Position numbers and translations under genes: made by a program
Part shown: in pieces, positions 24,876-35,639 of the stretch
How positions within the stretch are numbered: the stretch's first letter is position 1
Layout of the letters: each line of letters starts with the position of its first letter
Notes under the pieces: generated by a model
Database searches by the model: none
Told to the model about the DNA's origin: nothing
The model's input: the letters and a program-made list of their open reading frames with translations, nothing else
Source: Castanea sativa
Taxonomy: Eukaryota; Streptophyta; Magnoliopsida; Fagales; Fagaceae
DNA length: 64,000 nt
Assembly (NCBI RefSeq): GCF_040712315.1
Contig: NC_134019.1
Span: forward strand, 33,885,873-33,949,872
Direction: 5' to 3'

Positions 24876-25120
24876 CTACATAGTGGTCTCATCTACAAGA
24901 TCTCTAACAAGCAAGGTGTGGTCAGCCCCCCCATCTAGAAAATTAGGAGGGTGTGGCAGCCATTTATGGGTTCCCACTCCAATCATTCTTCCATCCCTCA
25001 TTTTCCACATAGATCCTTCATAAATGGACTCCCTTGCTTGTAGTAAACTATGCCAGACGTAGGACGGGTTACTACCCAAACTAGCTTTCATGAAAGAAAA
25101 AGTCAGAAAATACCTTGTCC
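24876..25120 (-). pseudogene. L1-type LINE reverse-transcriptase tail fragment
   Basis: The minus-strand reading contains RYFLTFSFMKASLGSNPSY followed by VWHSLLQARE and W-K-DGR-IGVGTHKWLPHP. These are hallmarks of the region downstream of the reverse transcriptase in plant L1 LINEs (ASLGSNPSYxWRSLL, and DGxxIxxxxxKWLPxP). Only about 80 residues remain. Confidence 0.75.
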
Positions 25121-25217
25121 TGTAAACATGATAGAACAAGGAGTGTGTATTATGAATTAAACGTCATGCTTGTTTTGGGAACATAACAAGTAGGGGCGGA
25201 GGCACATTATGCTTTGC

Positions 25218-25236
25218 CCCCCCCCCCCCCCCTCCC
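25218..25236. repeat. Poly-C tract
   Basis: A run of about 18 C followed by TCCCCC, beside AGGGGCGGAGGCACATTATG. A similar G/C-rich cassette occurs at about 50210-50290. Confidence 0.6.
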
Positions 25237-25430
25237 CCTAAAATTTTTTAAAACCTTTATAATAGTAGGAAGAAATAGGTCTCACACTTTCTCATTTAAG
25301 AGCACTAGCATTTACACCCCCCAGTTGCTATTTTACAACCAAATCCTCAAAAAGAATGCTTTATCCAAGTATGGGTTTTCATAAATTTTTGCATCCTGGG
25401 AACAGTTGGTTCATATATATAGAACCAACT

Positions 25431-26506
25431 TGTAAGGTTGAATTTATTCAACCATGTGTTGGCTTTATTCTGTGCCAACTTTGCTTGTAATTTCAGCAAT
25501 TAGATACCTTGTATTTAGGTGGGAATTATGTAAGGGTTGTGTGTGAGAGAGTATGAAGAAAAATCAAGTTGTGTGCATTCAAAGGAGTCTCACGACTGGA
25601 TCTCACGACTTGCAAGTCGCCAAAGTGCCACACGTGCAAATCATATAGGAAGTTGAAGGGTCATGACAGCTGGAGTACTATAAGACAAAAAGTACAATTT
25701 GGCCTCGCAATTAACTCGCGACTTGTACCAGTCGCGACAGTGAGTCGCCAGAATGCCCTGTTTTGCAGAAAAATGACTTTTCACATTCCTCACGTACCCT
25801 ACTATAAATATCCTTATACCCACGAAATGTAGAGAGCTCCCAGAGAGAATTTTGAGAAAGAAACCCTAAAGAAAATCAAGATTGACTCATTCACAATCTT
25901 AGACTTTTGATTCTCCAAATTCCTCTACTTTCACCCTCTCCATGGACATACCCTTGAGAGGTTCATTAGCCAAATCCTAATCTCACTATACCCATATCAA
26001 TGAGGAGGTATTTTGGTACTTGAGAAGTAGTTCAGAGATGACCAATTCATTTGGTTGATGCAATGGGTTTATTGCGGGATCCGGAAAGTTAGAGAAGACA
26101 CGGTTAAGCTTAACCAGTTGGTAGCAGGAGCTTGGAGGGTTCAAGTATATTGGGTAGACTAGGCTTGGAGGGTCTTTTGTTATTCGTGTACTCCAACTTT
26201 ATTCTCTAGTGGATCATTTCACTGCTTGGAGGGCGGCGAAGAGGTTTTTTGCCGAGTTCTTCGGTTTCCTCTGTGATAACACGTGCCGGTGTTATCTTTG
26301 TGTTTGTATCTCTCTTCCCTTACTCTTTACCTTTTAATTTCTATTGTGATTGTGATTAATTATGGTTTAGAGTGTTTTACTAATTTGGGTTTAGCTTATA
26401 TTCATCATTCTGCATATATATTGTTTGTGTATAAGCTTGTGTTGGTAATTTTTGAAATTAAGGGTCTAAACATTCATTAGTATTTTACACACTAATTGAA
26501 TTTGCA
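25431..26506 (+). repeat. 5' LTR
   Basis: Starts TGTAAGGTTGAATTTATTC, ends ACTAATTGAATTTGCA; 1076 bp. A TATAAATA promoter box lies at 25803-25810. The U3 part contains complementary phrases built on CGCGACT and AGTCGCGA that could form hairpins (about 25700-25745). Confidence 0.88.
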
Positions 26507-26520
26507 ATTGGTATCTGAGC
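26507..26520 (+). other. Primer-binding site
   Basis: TTGGTATCTGAGC directly after the 5' LTR, one change from the initiator tRNA-Met complement TGGTATCAGAGC. Confidence 0.75.
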
Positions 26521-26574
26521 GGGTGCACTTGTTGTGGTTTCATTACCTAAGTGTGATCGATCTCGATCCCTCAA

Positions 26575-27895
26575 TGCACCTCCCTACTTTGATGGGAGCA
26601 ATTACGCCTTTTGGAAAGTGCGTATGCGTGCATTTCTATGTTCTATTGATGATAGTGTTTAGGACGCTGTCGAGATAGGATAGACTAGGCTGGAGGCCGC
26701 CAAATCCACCTGGGATAAGGCAGCCCTTGCGGCGGTAAATGCTAATAGCAAGGCTTTAAATACTATTTTTTGTGGTGTCTCACCTGAAAAATTTCACAGG
26801 ATCTCTTATGTTACAATTGCCAAGGAGGTGTGGCAAATTTTGGAGACGACCTATGAAGGCACCAAAAAGGTGAAGGATACCAAGTTGCAAATGTTCACCA
26901 CTCGCTTTGAGGAGTTAAAGATGAATGAAGATGAGTCATTCGACTGATTTTATGGAAAGCTAAATGAAGTGGTGATTGGTAAATTCAATTTAGGAGAAAA
27001 GATGGAGGACTCCAAGATTGTGAGGAAGATTCTACGATCATTATCGAAGAGCTTCTGTGCAAAGGCTACTGCCATTGAAGAGAGTAAAGACCTTGATGAG
27101 ATTAAAATTCAAGAACTCAGTGGTTCTCTTCAAACCTATGAGCTATCTCTACCATCACAAAGAATGAGCAAATCTCTTGGTCTTAAGACAATCAATGAGA
27201 GATTGGAATTTCAAGATTCCTCGGATGAGGATGAGGTTGAAAAAGAAGTGGTGTACCTTGCTAAGAACTTTCGTAAGTTCTTAAAGTTCAAGAAGGATGG
27301 AAAGTCTTTTGAGAAGGGAAAATTCTCAAACTCTAAGAAGGAGAAAAAGGATTTCAAGAAGAAGGATTCTAAAGATTCTTCTCCATCAAAAGCGGTCACG
27401 TGCTACTAGTGCAAAGGGCATGGGCATGTGAAGAAAGAATGTCCCACATACTTGAAGGCAAAGGGTAAGGTGTTTGCCACTACTCTTAGTGACACGGACA
27501 GCTCCTATTCGAACTCAGGAGAAAGTTGTGACGGAGAAGGAAATTACTCCACATTCATGGCCATTGCTCCCGTAGAATCTTCAGATGATTTAAGCGCTCT
27601 AGTGGAAGAGCTTGGTGAGCACATTGAAGTGGAGTCCATGGGAATTGGGGAGGAATCTAATGATGAAGATGAAGGAGCAATGGGATTGCAAGAATCCTAT
27701 AATTTTCTTCTTAAGAAGACCAGAGAGTATGCAAGAGTGGCTAAAGCAGGCATTAAGAAAATGAAGAGAGCTAAGCAAGATTACAAAAGTCTTCTAGTGC
27801 AGCACAAGGAGACTAAATGCAAAGTTGAGACGCTGAACGAAGAACTAACCGAAGCCTATTCCAAAATCAAGTTTCTTAAGCTTGAAGTGATTTAA
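26575..27895 (+). pseudogene. Decayed copia gag
   Basis: An almost continuous reading contains the UBN2-type gag start (PPYFDGSNYAFWKVRMRAF), then EVWQILETTYEGTKKVKDTK, a charged region, a zinc knuckle (CYxCKGHGHVKKEC, about 27401-27450) and a coiled-coil C-terminus ending at 27895. In-frame stops at about 26660, 26680, 26945 and 27407 (the last inside the knuckle) break it. Gag would form the virus-like particle and package RNA. No protease or pol follows. Confidence 0.82.
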
Positions 27896-30474
27896 GCTTA
27901 TGCTAAAGTGGAGCATGTTGCCTCCAAAAAACTTGACGAAGTGCTTGCTTATCAAAAGCCTTTTTCTGACAAAAGCGGATTATGATACACCGGAAAGAGT
28001 AGTTCAAGCGCCAATGTGTCCAAGGAGACGAAGTTTGTTAAGGCCAAGGAACCAATGATAGCAACTCCTACTGTTGAGAAAGTGAAGGTTAACAAGAAGC
28101 CAGAATGCAAGTTTTCATAGGCCAAGAGGACCAAGAAATGGCAAAGGGAATCTCAAACAATCAAAGGGGCGAGAAGTTGACTCCGATATTGGTGACGTGA
28201 TGAAGATGATAGGCACCATTACTTCTTGTTTGGCAAACTTCACCCTAAGGTTAGAGAATCGCAACCTAATTACCTGATCCTTTAAGGATATCACCCCAAA
28301 TGCACGTGTCGTGTGGGTGAAGAAGGATACACATGCATAAGCATTAGAACATGTCCATGCATTAATACTTCTGATTTGGTATGACATTGTTTGGTTGTGT
28401 GCTTATGTTTTTCATTCTAGCATGTTTTTTGTTGTTTTTAAAATGCTTTGAGTGTTTGTTCTTTTTGATTAATCTTTACTTGCTTTGTGTCAAAAATCCA
28501 AAAACACATAAAAAGTAGAAAATCCAAAAAGTTTGATCGGCATTATTGTGTTTTGTCACACGCATGTTTTGCCTTGTACCTTATTACAAATGGCTTTGTA
28601 TATTTACGAGCATAGCTTGTTCTCTATGCACTCATATCATTGTGGGAGAAATCTTGACATCTATGTGATTGTTGTAAATAGATCTTCAAACTTGTCATGA
28701 ATGATTAGTCAATGATTTTGTTGATCTTGAGACATGCATAGACTTGTGCTTATATATCTTCCAACTCTTTTATGTTTTGCTTAAAATAGCTCAACTAATG
28801 TCAAATTTCGAAAAGAAATAATGAGCTGCAAAAGCTGTTGCACATACAAGGGAAAACAACTTGTAATGAAAATGTATGGTGTCCAAAAAGCCAAAGGCTT
28901 ATTCAACAATTTGAAATATAAAAAATTTTAGGCACCAATCTCAAAATGAGATGTAATGATTTGTAAAGAAGCCAAAATGTAAAGCTTCAAAGATATGTAA
29001 TCAAGTTTTGTGGGAGGTCATATATGCATATTTCTATAATTGAGATTGGTCACCCTTCCTAGTGCTAATTGTGTATGTCTTGGTTGCATTGATCATTGAA
29101 GCTTCGCATTAGCCTAAGGACTATCTCGTATTTGGTATCCACACACATCACACATGTCTATGTTTAATGAATGTCTTATTCATTTGTGTGATCGTACTTG
29201 ATTAAATGTGTTGCACATACTCAATCATATTTTAATCAAACACAAAAAGATTTTTGAGTATTTTTAGTTGTTTTTGGAAAGTGCATTTATTTTTAAAAAG
29301 TTCAGAAAATCCAAAATTTGTGCAACTCTGTTTTTGGTGACTCACTCTCGTGGTTCAACCCAATCACGAGCTCACTCAAAAGCTCTTGCAACTCCCTGGC
29401 AAGTCTATCCCCCAGTAGCGAAAAAGACTTAGAAAATTTTCAAAAATTCTAGGTTTTTAGGATTTTCGCGACTCAAATTAGTGACTTGTTCGAGAGTGGA
29501 AGCTCCAGTCGCGAGCTTATATAGAAGGATTCGTAGGTCCCCTTGCGACTTGCTTGCAAGTGGACTTTCCAGTCGGGAAAAACACTTAAACAAATTTTTC
29601 AAAAATTTTGCTAAGGGATTTTGGTGACTCAGTTTGGTGACTTGCTCGCGACTTATTCCAGTCACGAAAAATGCGTGTTTTGCACAAATAGGGTTAAATG
29701 CAAGACATTTTTCAAAAACTTTTTAGTTTTTCCTAGCATCACGTGCACCCTCATTCTCTTGTTTGCCTCTCCCTCTTCCAAAACCTCCATTCTCACTCAC
29801 AAAACCTCCATTTTCTTCATCAATCCCTCATCAATCTTCAAGAAAAGGTATGGGTTTTCTCTTATTCTCAAAGTATTCCAAGTTTCAAGCCCTAGTTTCC
29901 TTGGATGTTGTGTTTTTGTTGAAATATGTAAATATGATGATTGCATATGGTTTTGATGATGTTTTGTTGAGTTTGATTTATGGATTTTGTCGGTTTTGTT
30001 AGTATAATGCTTATTCTACATGTTTTACATATTTGTTCTTCCTTTTTGTGTATTGCACTATGTTTTGTGTTGTGTTGTGTTGTGCATATCATGTTTATGA
30101 TAAAATGTCTCTTAGATGTTTTTGTGTGTATCTTTGGATTCCATGGAATACAAAGTTTGTAGAGATAATCATGTTTCTTTGATTTTGAAACATCATATGA
30201 TTATGTATTTTTACACTTTGCCCTAACTTGCACACTTTTGCATTTGATGCACACACACACACTTTGACATGTTTGAGTGCTTAATGCCATGATTATATCA
30301 TGTATTAATGTGTTATCTCCTATCATGTCAATTTGTTTTCACTACTCTTTAAATTTCAGTTTTTGGGGTTTTAAATTCAATGTCCATTGCGTTGGGACTA
30401 ACTTGTTGCTAATCAAGTTTGTTACTTTTTTGTGTTTTATCTTGCTCTTTGACAATACATGTTGCAGCTTGACG
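27896..30474 (+). other. Internal non-coding region of the element
   Basis: About 2.6 kb without coding similarity where pol would normally be. Between about 29335 and 29690 there are four or so copies of GCGACT...CCAGTCGCGA-like inverted phrases resembling those in the LTR. Confidence 0.6.
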
Positions 30475-31571
30475 ATGTCTCTTTTCAAGAAATCAGCTAT
30501 CAAAGGAAGTAGTAGCAAAGGAAAAGAACCGGTGATTGATCTTGATAGCCTCACCCCAAAGTTAAAGAAGACCCAGTCATCGACATCTTTGATGCTGACA
30601 AGTTCAAATCATATGTCGTATCTCAAGCATATGAGAACTACTTCAGGGATGCCCCTTTGTTGGTTGAAAGGGTGGTTAAGCAAGTGTCCCTTCTTGATAC
30701 GAACATTCCAAAATGGTTTGCCACCAAGGATTGAAATTTTCTTCCATCTAACTTTGAAGAAACGTACGAAGAAATGGTGAATGAATTCTATGGAAATGCC
30801 ATTCATGAAGGGGATGAGCTGAAATGTTAGGTTAGAGGAAATGACTTCACGGTGACACCCTCCTATCTTACCATCATTTTACGCATCAACCGGCCAATGT
30901 TCCAAAAGCCACTAGTGTATGATGACTTGGATCCGGAGGAGGATTTGCTTTGGGAAAATTTCGAAGAAACCTTGGAGTTCTCTCCTAATGGAAAATCAAT
31001 TAATGTTTCATCACTACCTCCCGAATTGAGGCTGCTCCTAACAATTACATTCCACAATCTCTATCCTTTCTCAAGCACCGGTTACATGAATCTTGGTCTA
31101 GCTTCATTCCTTCATGACATGATCACTAATGAAGAAATCGACATTTGCTCTCATATCTTCCATATTTTGAGCAAGACGGTTGAGAGAACTGCCTCAAGGA
31201 ACTGCCTTTCTTTTTGCTGCCTCATTTCAAAAATTATGAAGCTCAAAGGCGTTCACCCATCGGCAAATGAGTACCCTTATTCTAAGCAAAGTCCAATCAA
31301 CATTTGCACTCTCAATGCTAGCATCGGTCACAACTGAAAGGGAGTCAAGCCAGAGAGTCACTCTCCTCATAGTGTTTCACACTCTAGATCACACTCCTAT
31401 AATGAGAAGTTGGACAATATTATGGCATCTGTCTAAGACATCAGTACTAAGATGTCCGGTCTTGCATCTATCATGCACACCCAACACACCCGTTTTGAAA
31501 CAAAGTTCACATCTCCCTAAACTCAATTGAACCAAATCCAAAGGAAGCTAGAAGAAGATGAGGACTAGCTA
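30475..31571 (+). pseudogene. Envelope-like ORF of Sirevirus type (decayed)
   Basis: Starts at ATG 30475 (MSLFKKSAIKGSSSKGKEP). After a frameshift near 30580 it carries a domain I know from plant envelope-like/putative plant transposon proteins: a part with KWFATKD, then VTPSYLTIILRINRP, INVSSLPPELRLLLTITFHN and a stretch through HIFHILSKTVERTASRNCL. It ends with a coiled-coil trace (about 31390-31571). Stops at about 30734 and 30826 and a frame change after about 31335 break it. Role in the element is unknown; no membrane segment is obvious in the preserved part. Confidence 0.72.
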
Positions 31572-32250
31572 TTCCATGAAAAAAGGGGGAAATGGTTCAT
31601 GATAGAGGGAGAAATAGCTTGATCAAAGGGGGAGCATTGGAAGTTGAAGAGCAAGAGAAAGAAAAAGCCTATGCTTAATTTTTTTTTTTTTTAATATATT
31701 ATCTATGGTCTTTGTTCATATTTCATGGTTATATTGTGTATTTAAACTATGCTTTTATGTACCTTTGCTTTGTAGCTATTTAGTACTTTTAGAATATGTA
31801 TGCATTTTCTTTAGTACTCTACTTTTGTGGCCTTATTGGATCTTGTATCTTTGATGCAAATACCTTAGTATTTTGTATTGGTTGAATGTTGGACATGCAA
31901 ATGATACTTTGCATTGAGCTTATTAGCTTGCATATCCAGATGTTCATTCCTTGTGTGAATGATCATTGTGGTCACTATTTGTAGTGATTGTTCTTGTTTG
32001 GTCAAGCCATGCTTTATAGTTATATTCTTTGTTGCTTGATCGCATTGTGCTTGCTCCATATGCATCTCAACGTTTCTGCTTACAATGATCTTGTTGTGTT
32101 ATTGTTTTTCAGGTATCTTGTCCGTATGGTTCAAGAGCTTCATAGAATCTAAAGTTAGGTGTGAGTGAGTCTTGGAAATAGTTCCCACCTCATATTTTAA
32201 GTCTAGAGTCTGTTTTAGGGCTTTGTCACGGAATAGCCAAAGGGGGAGAT
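31572..32250 (+). other. 3' internal region with repeated purine tracts
   Basis: AAAAGGGGGAAATGG (about 31580), AGAGGGAGAAATAG, AAAGGGGGAGC (about 31626) and finally AAAGGGGGAGAT immediately before the 3' LTR. Multiple polypurine tracts are typical of Sireviruses. The last one is the likely plus-strand primer. Confidence 0.65.
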
Positions 32251-33301
32251 TGTAAGGTTGAATTTATTCAACCATGTGTTGGCTTTATTCCATGCAATTT
32301 CGCTTGTAATTTCAGCAATTAGATACCTTGTATTTAGGTGTGAATTATGTAAGGGTTGTGTATGAAAAAAACTCAAGTTGTGTGCATTCAAAGGAGTCTC
32401 GCGACTGGTAGGTCGCCAAAGTGCCACACATGCGAAGCATGCAGGAAGCTGAAGGGTCACTACAGCTGGAGCACTACAGGACAAAAAGTACTATCTGGCC
32501 TGGCAGTTAACTCGCAACTCGTACAAGTCGCGAGAGTGAGTCGTCAAAATGCCCTGTTTTGCAAAAAACTAACTTTTCACATTTCTCACGAACCCTACTA
32601 TAAATACCCTTATACCCACGAAATGTAGAGAGCTCCCAGAGAGAATTTTGAGAGAGAAACCCTAAAGAAAATCAAGATTGACTCATCCACAATCTTAGAC
32701 TTTTGATTCTCTAAATTCCTCGACTTTCACCCTCTCCATTGACATACCCTTGAGAGATTCATTAGCCAAAGCCTTATCTCACCATACCCATATTAGTGAG
32801 GAGGTATTTTTGTACTTGGGAAGCAATTCAGAGATGACCAATTCATTTGGTTGATGCAATAGGCTTATTACGGGATCTAGAAAGCTAAAGAAGACACGGT
32901 TAGGCTTAACCAGTTGGTAGCAGGAGCTTAGAGGGCTGAAGTACATTGGGTAGACTAGGCTTAGAGGGTTTTTTGTTATTCATGTACTCCAATTTTATTC
33001 TCTAGTGGATCATTTCATCGCTTGGAGGACGGTAAAGAGGTTTTTCGTCGAGTTCTTCGGTTTCCTTTTCGATAACACGTGCTGGTGTTATCTTTGTGTT
33101 TGCATCTCTCTTCCTCTACTCTTTTCCTTTTAATTGCTGCTCTAATTGTGATTTATTATGGTTTAGAGTGTTTTACTAATTTGGGTTTAGCTTATATTCA
33201 TCATTCCGCACATATATTGTTTGTGTATAAGCTTGTGTTGGTAATTTTGAAATTAGGGGTCTAAACATTCATTAATATTTTACACACTAATTGAACTTTC
33301 A
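32251..33301 (+). repeat. 3' LTR
   Basis: Starts TGTAAGGTTG and ends TTGAACTTTCA; 1051 bp. TATAAATA at 32599-32606. Many single-base and small indel differences from the 5' LTR. Confidence 0.88.
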
Positions 33302-34419
33302 CAACTGTAGCACAGGATGTAAAAAAAAAAAAGTTATTTTATTTAAAATATCTACTCTCTCTCTCTCTTGTCTCTGACTCACTCTCTCTTCTCTGTTTCT
33401 CTCTTCTCACTTCTCTCTTCTCTATTTTTGTTTCTCTCTCCTCTCTCTCTCTCGGTGAATTTGGTGGTACTGGGCATAGATTTTGGTGGCTGAGGTTTGA
33501 ATCGGTGGTCGGGTTTTGAATCAGTGGCTAAGCCTTAGGTTTCCTCTCAAAGGTTTTGGCGGCGTTGGGCTTTGGTTTCGGGGCTGGGGTTTGAATCGGT
33601 GGCGTTGGGCTTTGGTTTCAGGCCTGGGACTTGAATCAGTGGTGGGCGGCGTGGGTGTGTTGGCTTGGGTTGAAATCGGTGAGTTTAAGTTGGGTAGCGT
33701 GGGTTGGCGGTGATTTCGGTGGATTTAAATCAGTGGCTTTCTTGGTGGTTGTGGGTTGCTGCAGGCGTGGGTGTGGTGGCTTGGGTTGAATCGGTGTGGA
33801 GATTGGGTATTTTGGCTTGGGTTTTGATGGTGTGGTTGGGTTTTTGGTTGGTTTTGTGTTTCGATGGTGTGGATCGGCAATAGGTTTTGTTGGTTGATTT
33901 TGGTGTTTCGGTGGTGGTTGAGTTTCAGTTGTCGGTAGTTGTTAGCGGTGCTAGGTTTGTTGTGGTGGTGCGTCGGTGGCAGTGGGTTCTGTGGTTTTGG
34001 ATGATTTGATTTGGGTTTGTTGTAATTTTATTTTTGTTGGTTTTGTGTGATTTTGGAATGGGTTTGTTGGGATTTTGCTATATTTGTTTTGGGCTTGGAT
34101 TCTTGTTGATTTTGGTATAGATAGATTTAGTGGATTTTGGAAGGGATGGATTTGGTTGCTAGGCTTGTGGTATGGAGTTGGTTGCTGGGAGCACTGAGAG
34201 GAGAGGAAGGCTCTGGTAGGTAGTAGCAAATTGAGAAAAAAAAAATAGATAAAGAGGAAGAGAGAGAAAGAATAAAATTTATATTATTTTAATCTGTTGG
34301 ATGTAAAAATAGAAACTAGAATATTGGAAGAGTTGTAAAATGAGATGGTAAAATAGATAAAGTAAGCTTTTGAAGATGTACAATAGAACTTTTTTGCATC
34401 TCCGTTGCTAATGCTCTAA

Positions 34420-35047
34420 GACCTGTCCCCCTGTGAGAAAAACTTGGCCCCTCCTCCCATATGTAGCCATAAAAATGCCCCACCCCAAATTCCGACTTTT
34501 CATCTTTTTTGAGTTTTTCTTTCATTCTCTAAGACATGTCAGCCATATCCCACATTTCTTTTTCTTGAGTGAGGCCATATCCCATAGCTATTCAAAGACC
34601 TATGTTGTACTGGTGTGGGAATTATCATTAGAGAGTAGAGTGACTGTGAGGGTATAGTAACAGACTATTAGTAGGAATCAAATTGATTTTGAATTTAGTT
34701 GAGATGAATGAAATTAATTTTGAATTTATTTTTGACCATAGTAGTCTAATTTGGTTGAATTTAACTGCTATTTATTTTATAGTTGCTTATAGTGACTTTG
34801 TTATATTTAATTTCTATAAATATTATTTCTTGTAAATGTAGTCTAATTTTGGTTAGATTTAATGTTTTTTTCTAAAATTATTGATATCTGAAAATCCCAT
34901 ACCTCTTTTATTTTTCGAGTTGCACAACTTACTTCACCCGATCCAATTATTTTTTTTTTCACTCCAAGTCTACCCCACACTTTTTTTTCTTTCTTTTTGG
35001 ATATCAAGTCTACCCATCACTATTTAGCTAGGATGGAGTCTATACTA
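34420..35047. other. Intergenic DNA, no gene seen
   Basis: AT-rich with T-runs. CTCCTCCCATATGTAGCC-type sequence at 34450 resembles flanks of other plant repeats, but I cannot assign it. Confidence 0.35.
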
Positions 35048-35477
35048 TCACATAAAATCTTTTAGAATTTGAAAGATATTTATGGGATAAATTGGTTTAG
35101 CTTGTGCAATGGTCTTTATTCTCTTACCCAGCCTAACTGCCTTAGAAATATATTTCTTCTTCCACTCCATCATACATTTAGCTATACGCTGTTGAAGCTC
35201 TTTAAAATTGCCAACTTTAGATTTACTACCCACCATTGGTAACCTTGGATACTTTTCACAGCTTGACATAACTTAAAGCCCCTAAAATATTGCAAATCTC
35301 TTTTTTCGCTTCAGGCCTAGTATTCCGACTGAAAAACAACTTTGCTTTTTTGTCTATTAATTTCTTGACCAAATTTAGCTTCATATTTTCCAAGTATGTC
35401 CAAAAGATGGTGGCATTTTGATGTATTTGCCTTACCAAAAAAAGTAGACTATCATCGGTAAAAAGAAGACGAGACAT
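35048..35477 (-). pseudogene. L1-type LINE reverse-transcriptase fragment
   Basis: The minus strand reads SRLLFTDDSLLF (the LLFADD catalytic motif of LINE reverse transcriptase with A to T), then a shifted frame with CEKYPRLPMVGSKSKVGNF and MMEWKKKYISKAVRLGKRIK-AQAKPIY. These match the order LLFADD / YLGLP...G / WKxKxLSxAGRxxLIKxVxQAIP in plant L1 elements. A frameshift near 35260 separates the two pieces. Confidence 0.78.
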
Positions 35478-35635
35478 ACTTACCCTCCATTATCCCTTGT
35501 AGTTGCCTCGACACTGTTGCCTAAGAAGACGACACATGCTTACCCTCCATGACAACATTATCCCTTGCAGTTGTCTCGACATTGTTGCCAAAGCATTATC
35601 CCTTGTAGTTGCCTCGAAACTGTTGCCTTCCTTAT
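35464..35635. repeat. Short imperfect tandem repeat
   Basis: The phrases AAGAAGACGACACATGCTTACC and ATTATCCCTTGTAGTTGCCTC recur two to three times with changes, ending CTGTTGCC each time. Unit about 60 bp. Confidence 0.7.
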
Positions 35636-35639
35636 CATA

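Larger units (their letters stand above)
25431..33301 (+). mobile_element. Sirevirus-like Ty1-copia element without pol, 7871 bp
   Basis: Two direct LTRs (25431-26506 and 32251-33301), a primer-binding site, gag, long non-coding DNA, an envelope-like ORF and a polypurine tract. It is flanked by CAACT at 25426-25430 and 33302-33306. There is no trace of integrase, reverse transcriptase or RNase H between gag and the envelope-like ORF, so it depended on a relative for movement. The envelope-like ORF and repeated GGGGGA purine tracts near the 3' end are features of the Sirevirus lineage. Both ORFs are decayed and the LTRs differ at many sites, so the insertion is not recent. Confidence 0.85.
25300..34416. 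mobile_element. TIR element (about 1.24 kb) split by a nested retrotransposon
   Basis: The left end GAGCACTAGCATTTAC and the right end (inverted) GAGCATTAGCAACGG are similar, and both flanks show TAA. Left part 25300-25430, right part 33307-34416; the retroelement between them is bounded by a CAACT duplication. The right part has CT-rich DNA (33355-33450) and a G/T-rich minisatellite-like stretch (about 33470-33960) built from GGTTTGAATCGGTGG-like phrases. No transposase is present. Superfamily not certain. Confidence 0.55.

Noticed and set aside
33470..33960. Proline/glycine-rich protein gene in the G/T-rich stretch
   Set aside because: Readings are minisatellite phrases without a stable frame, and the stretch lies inside a TIR element.
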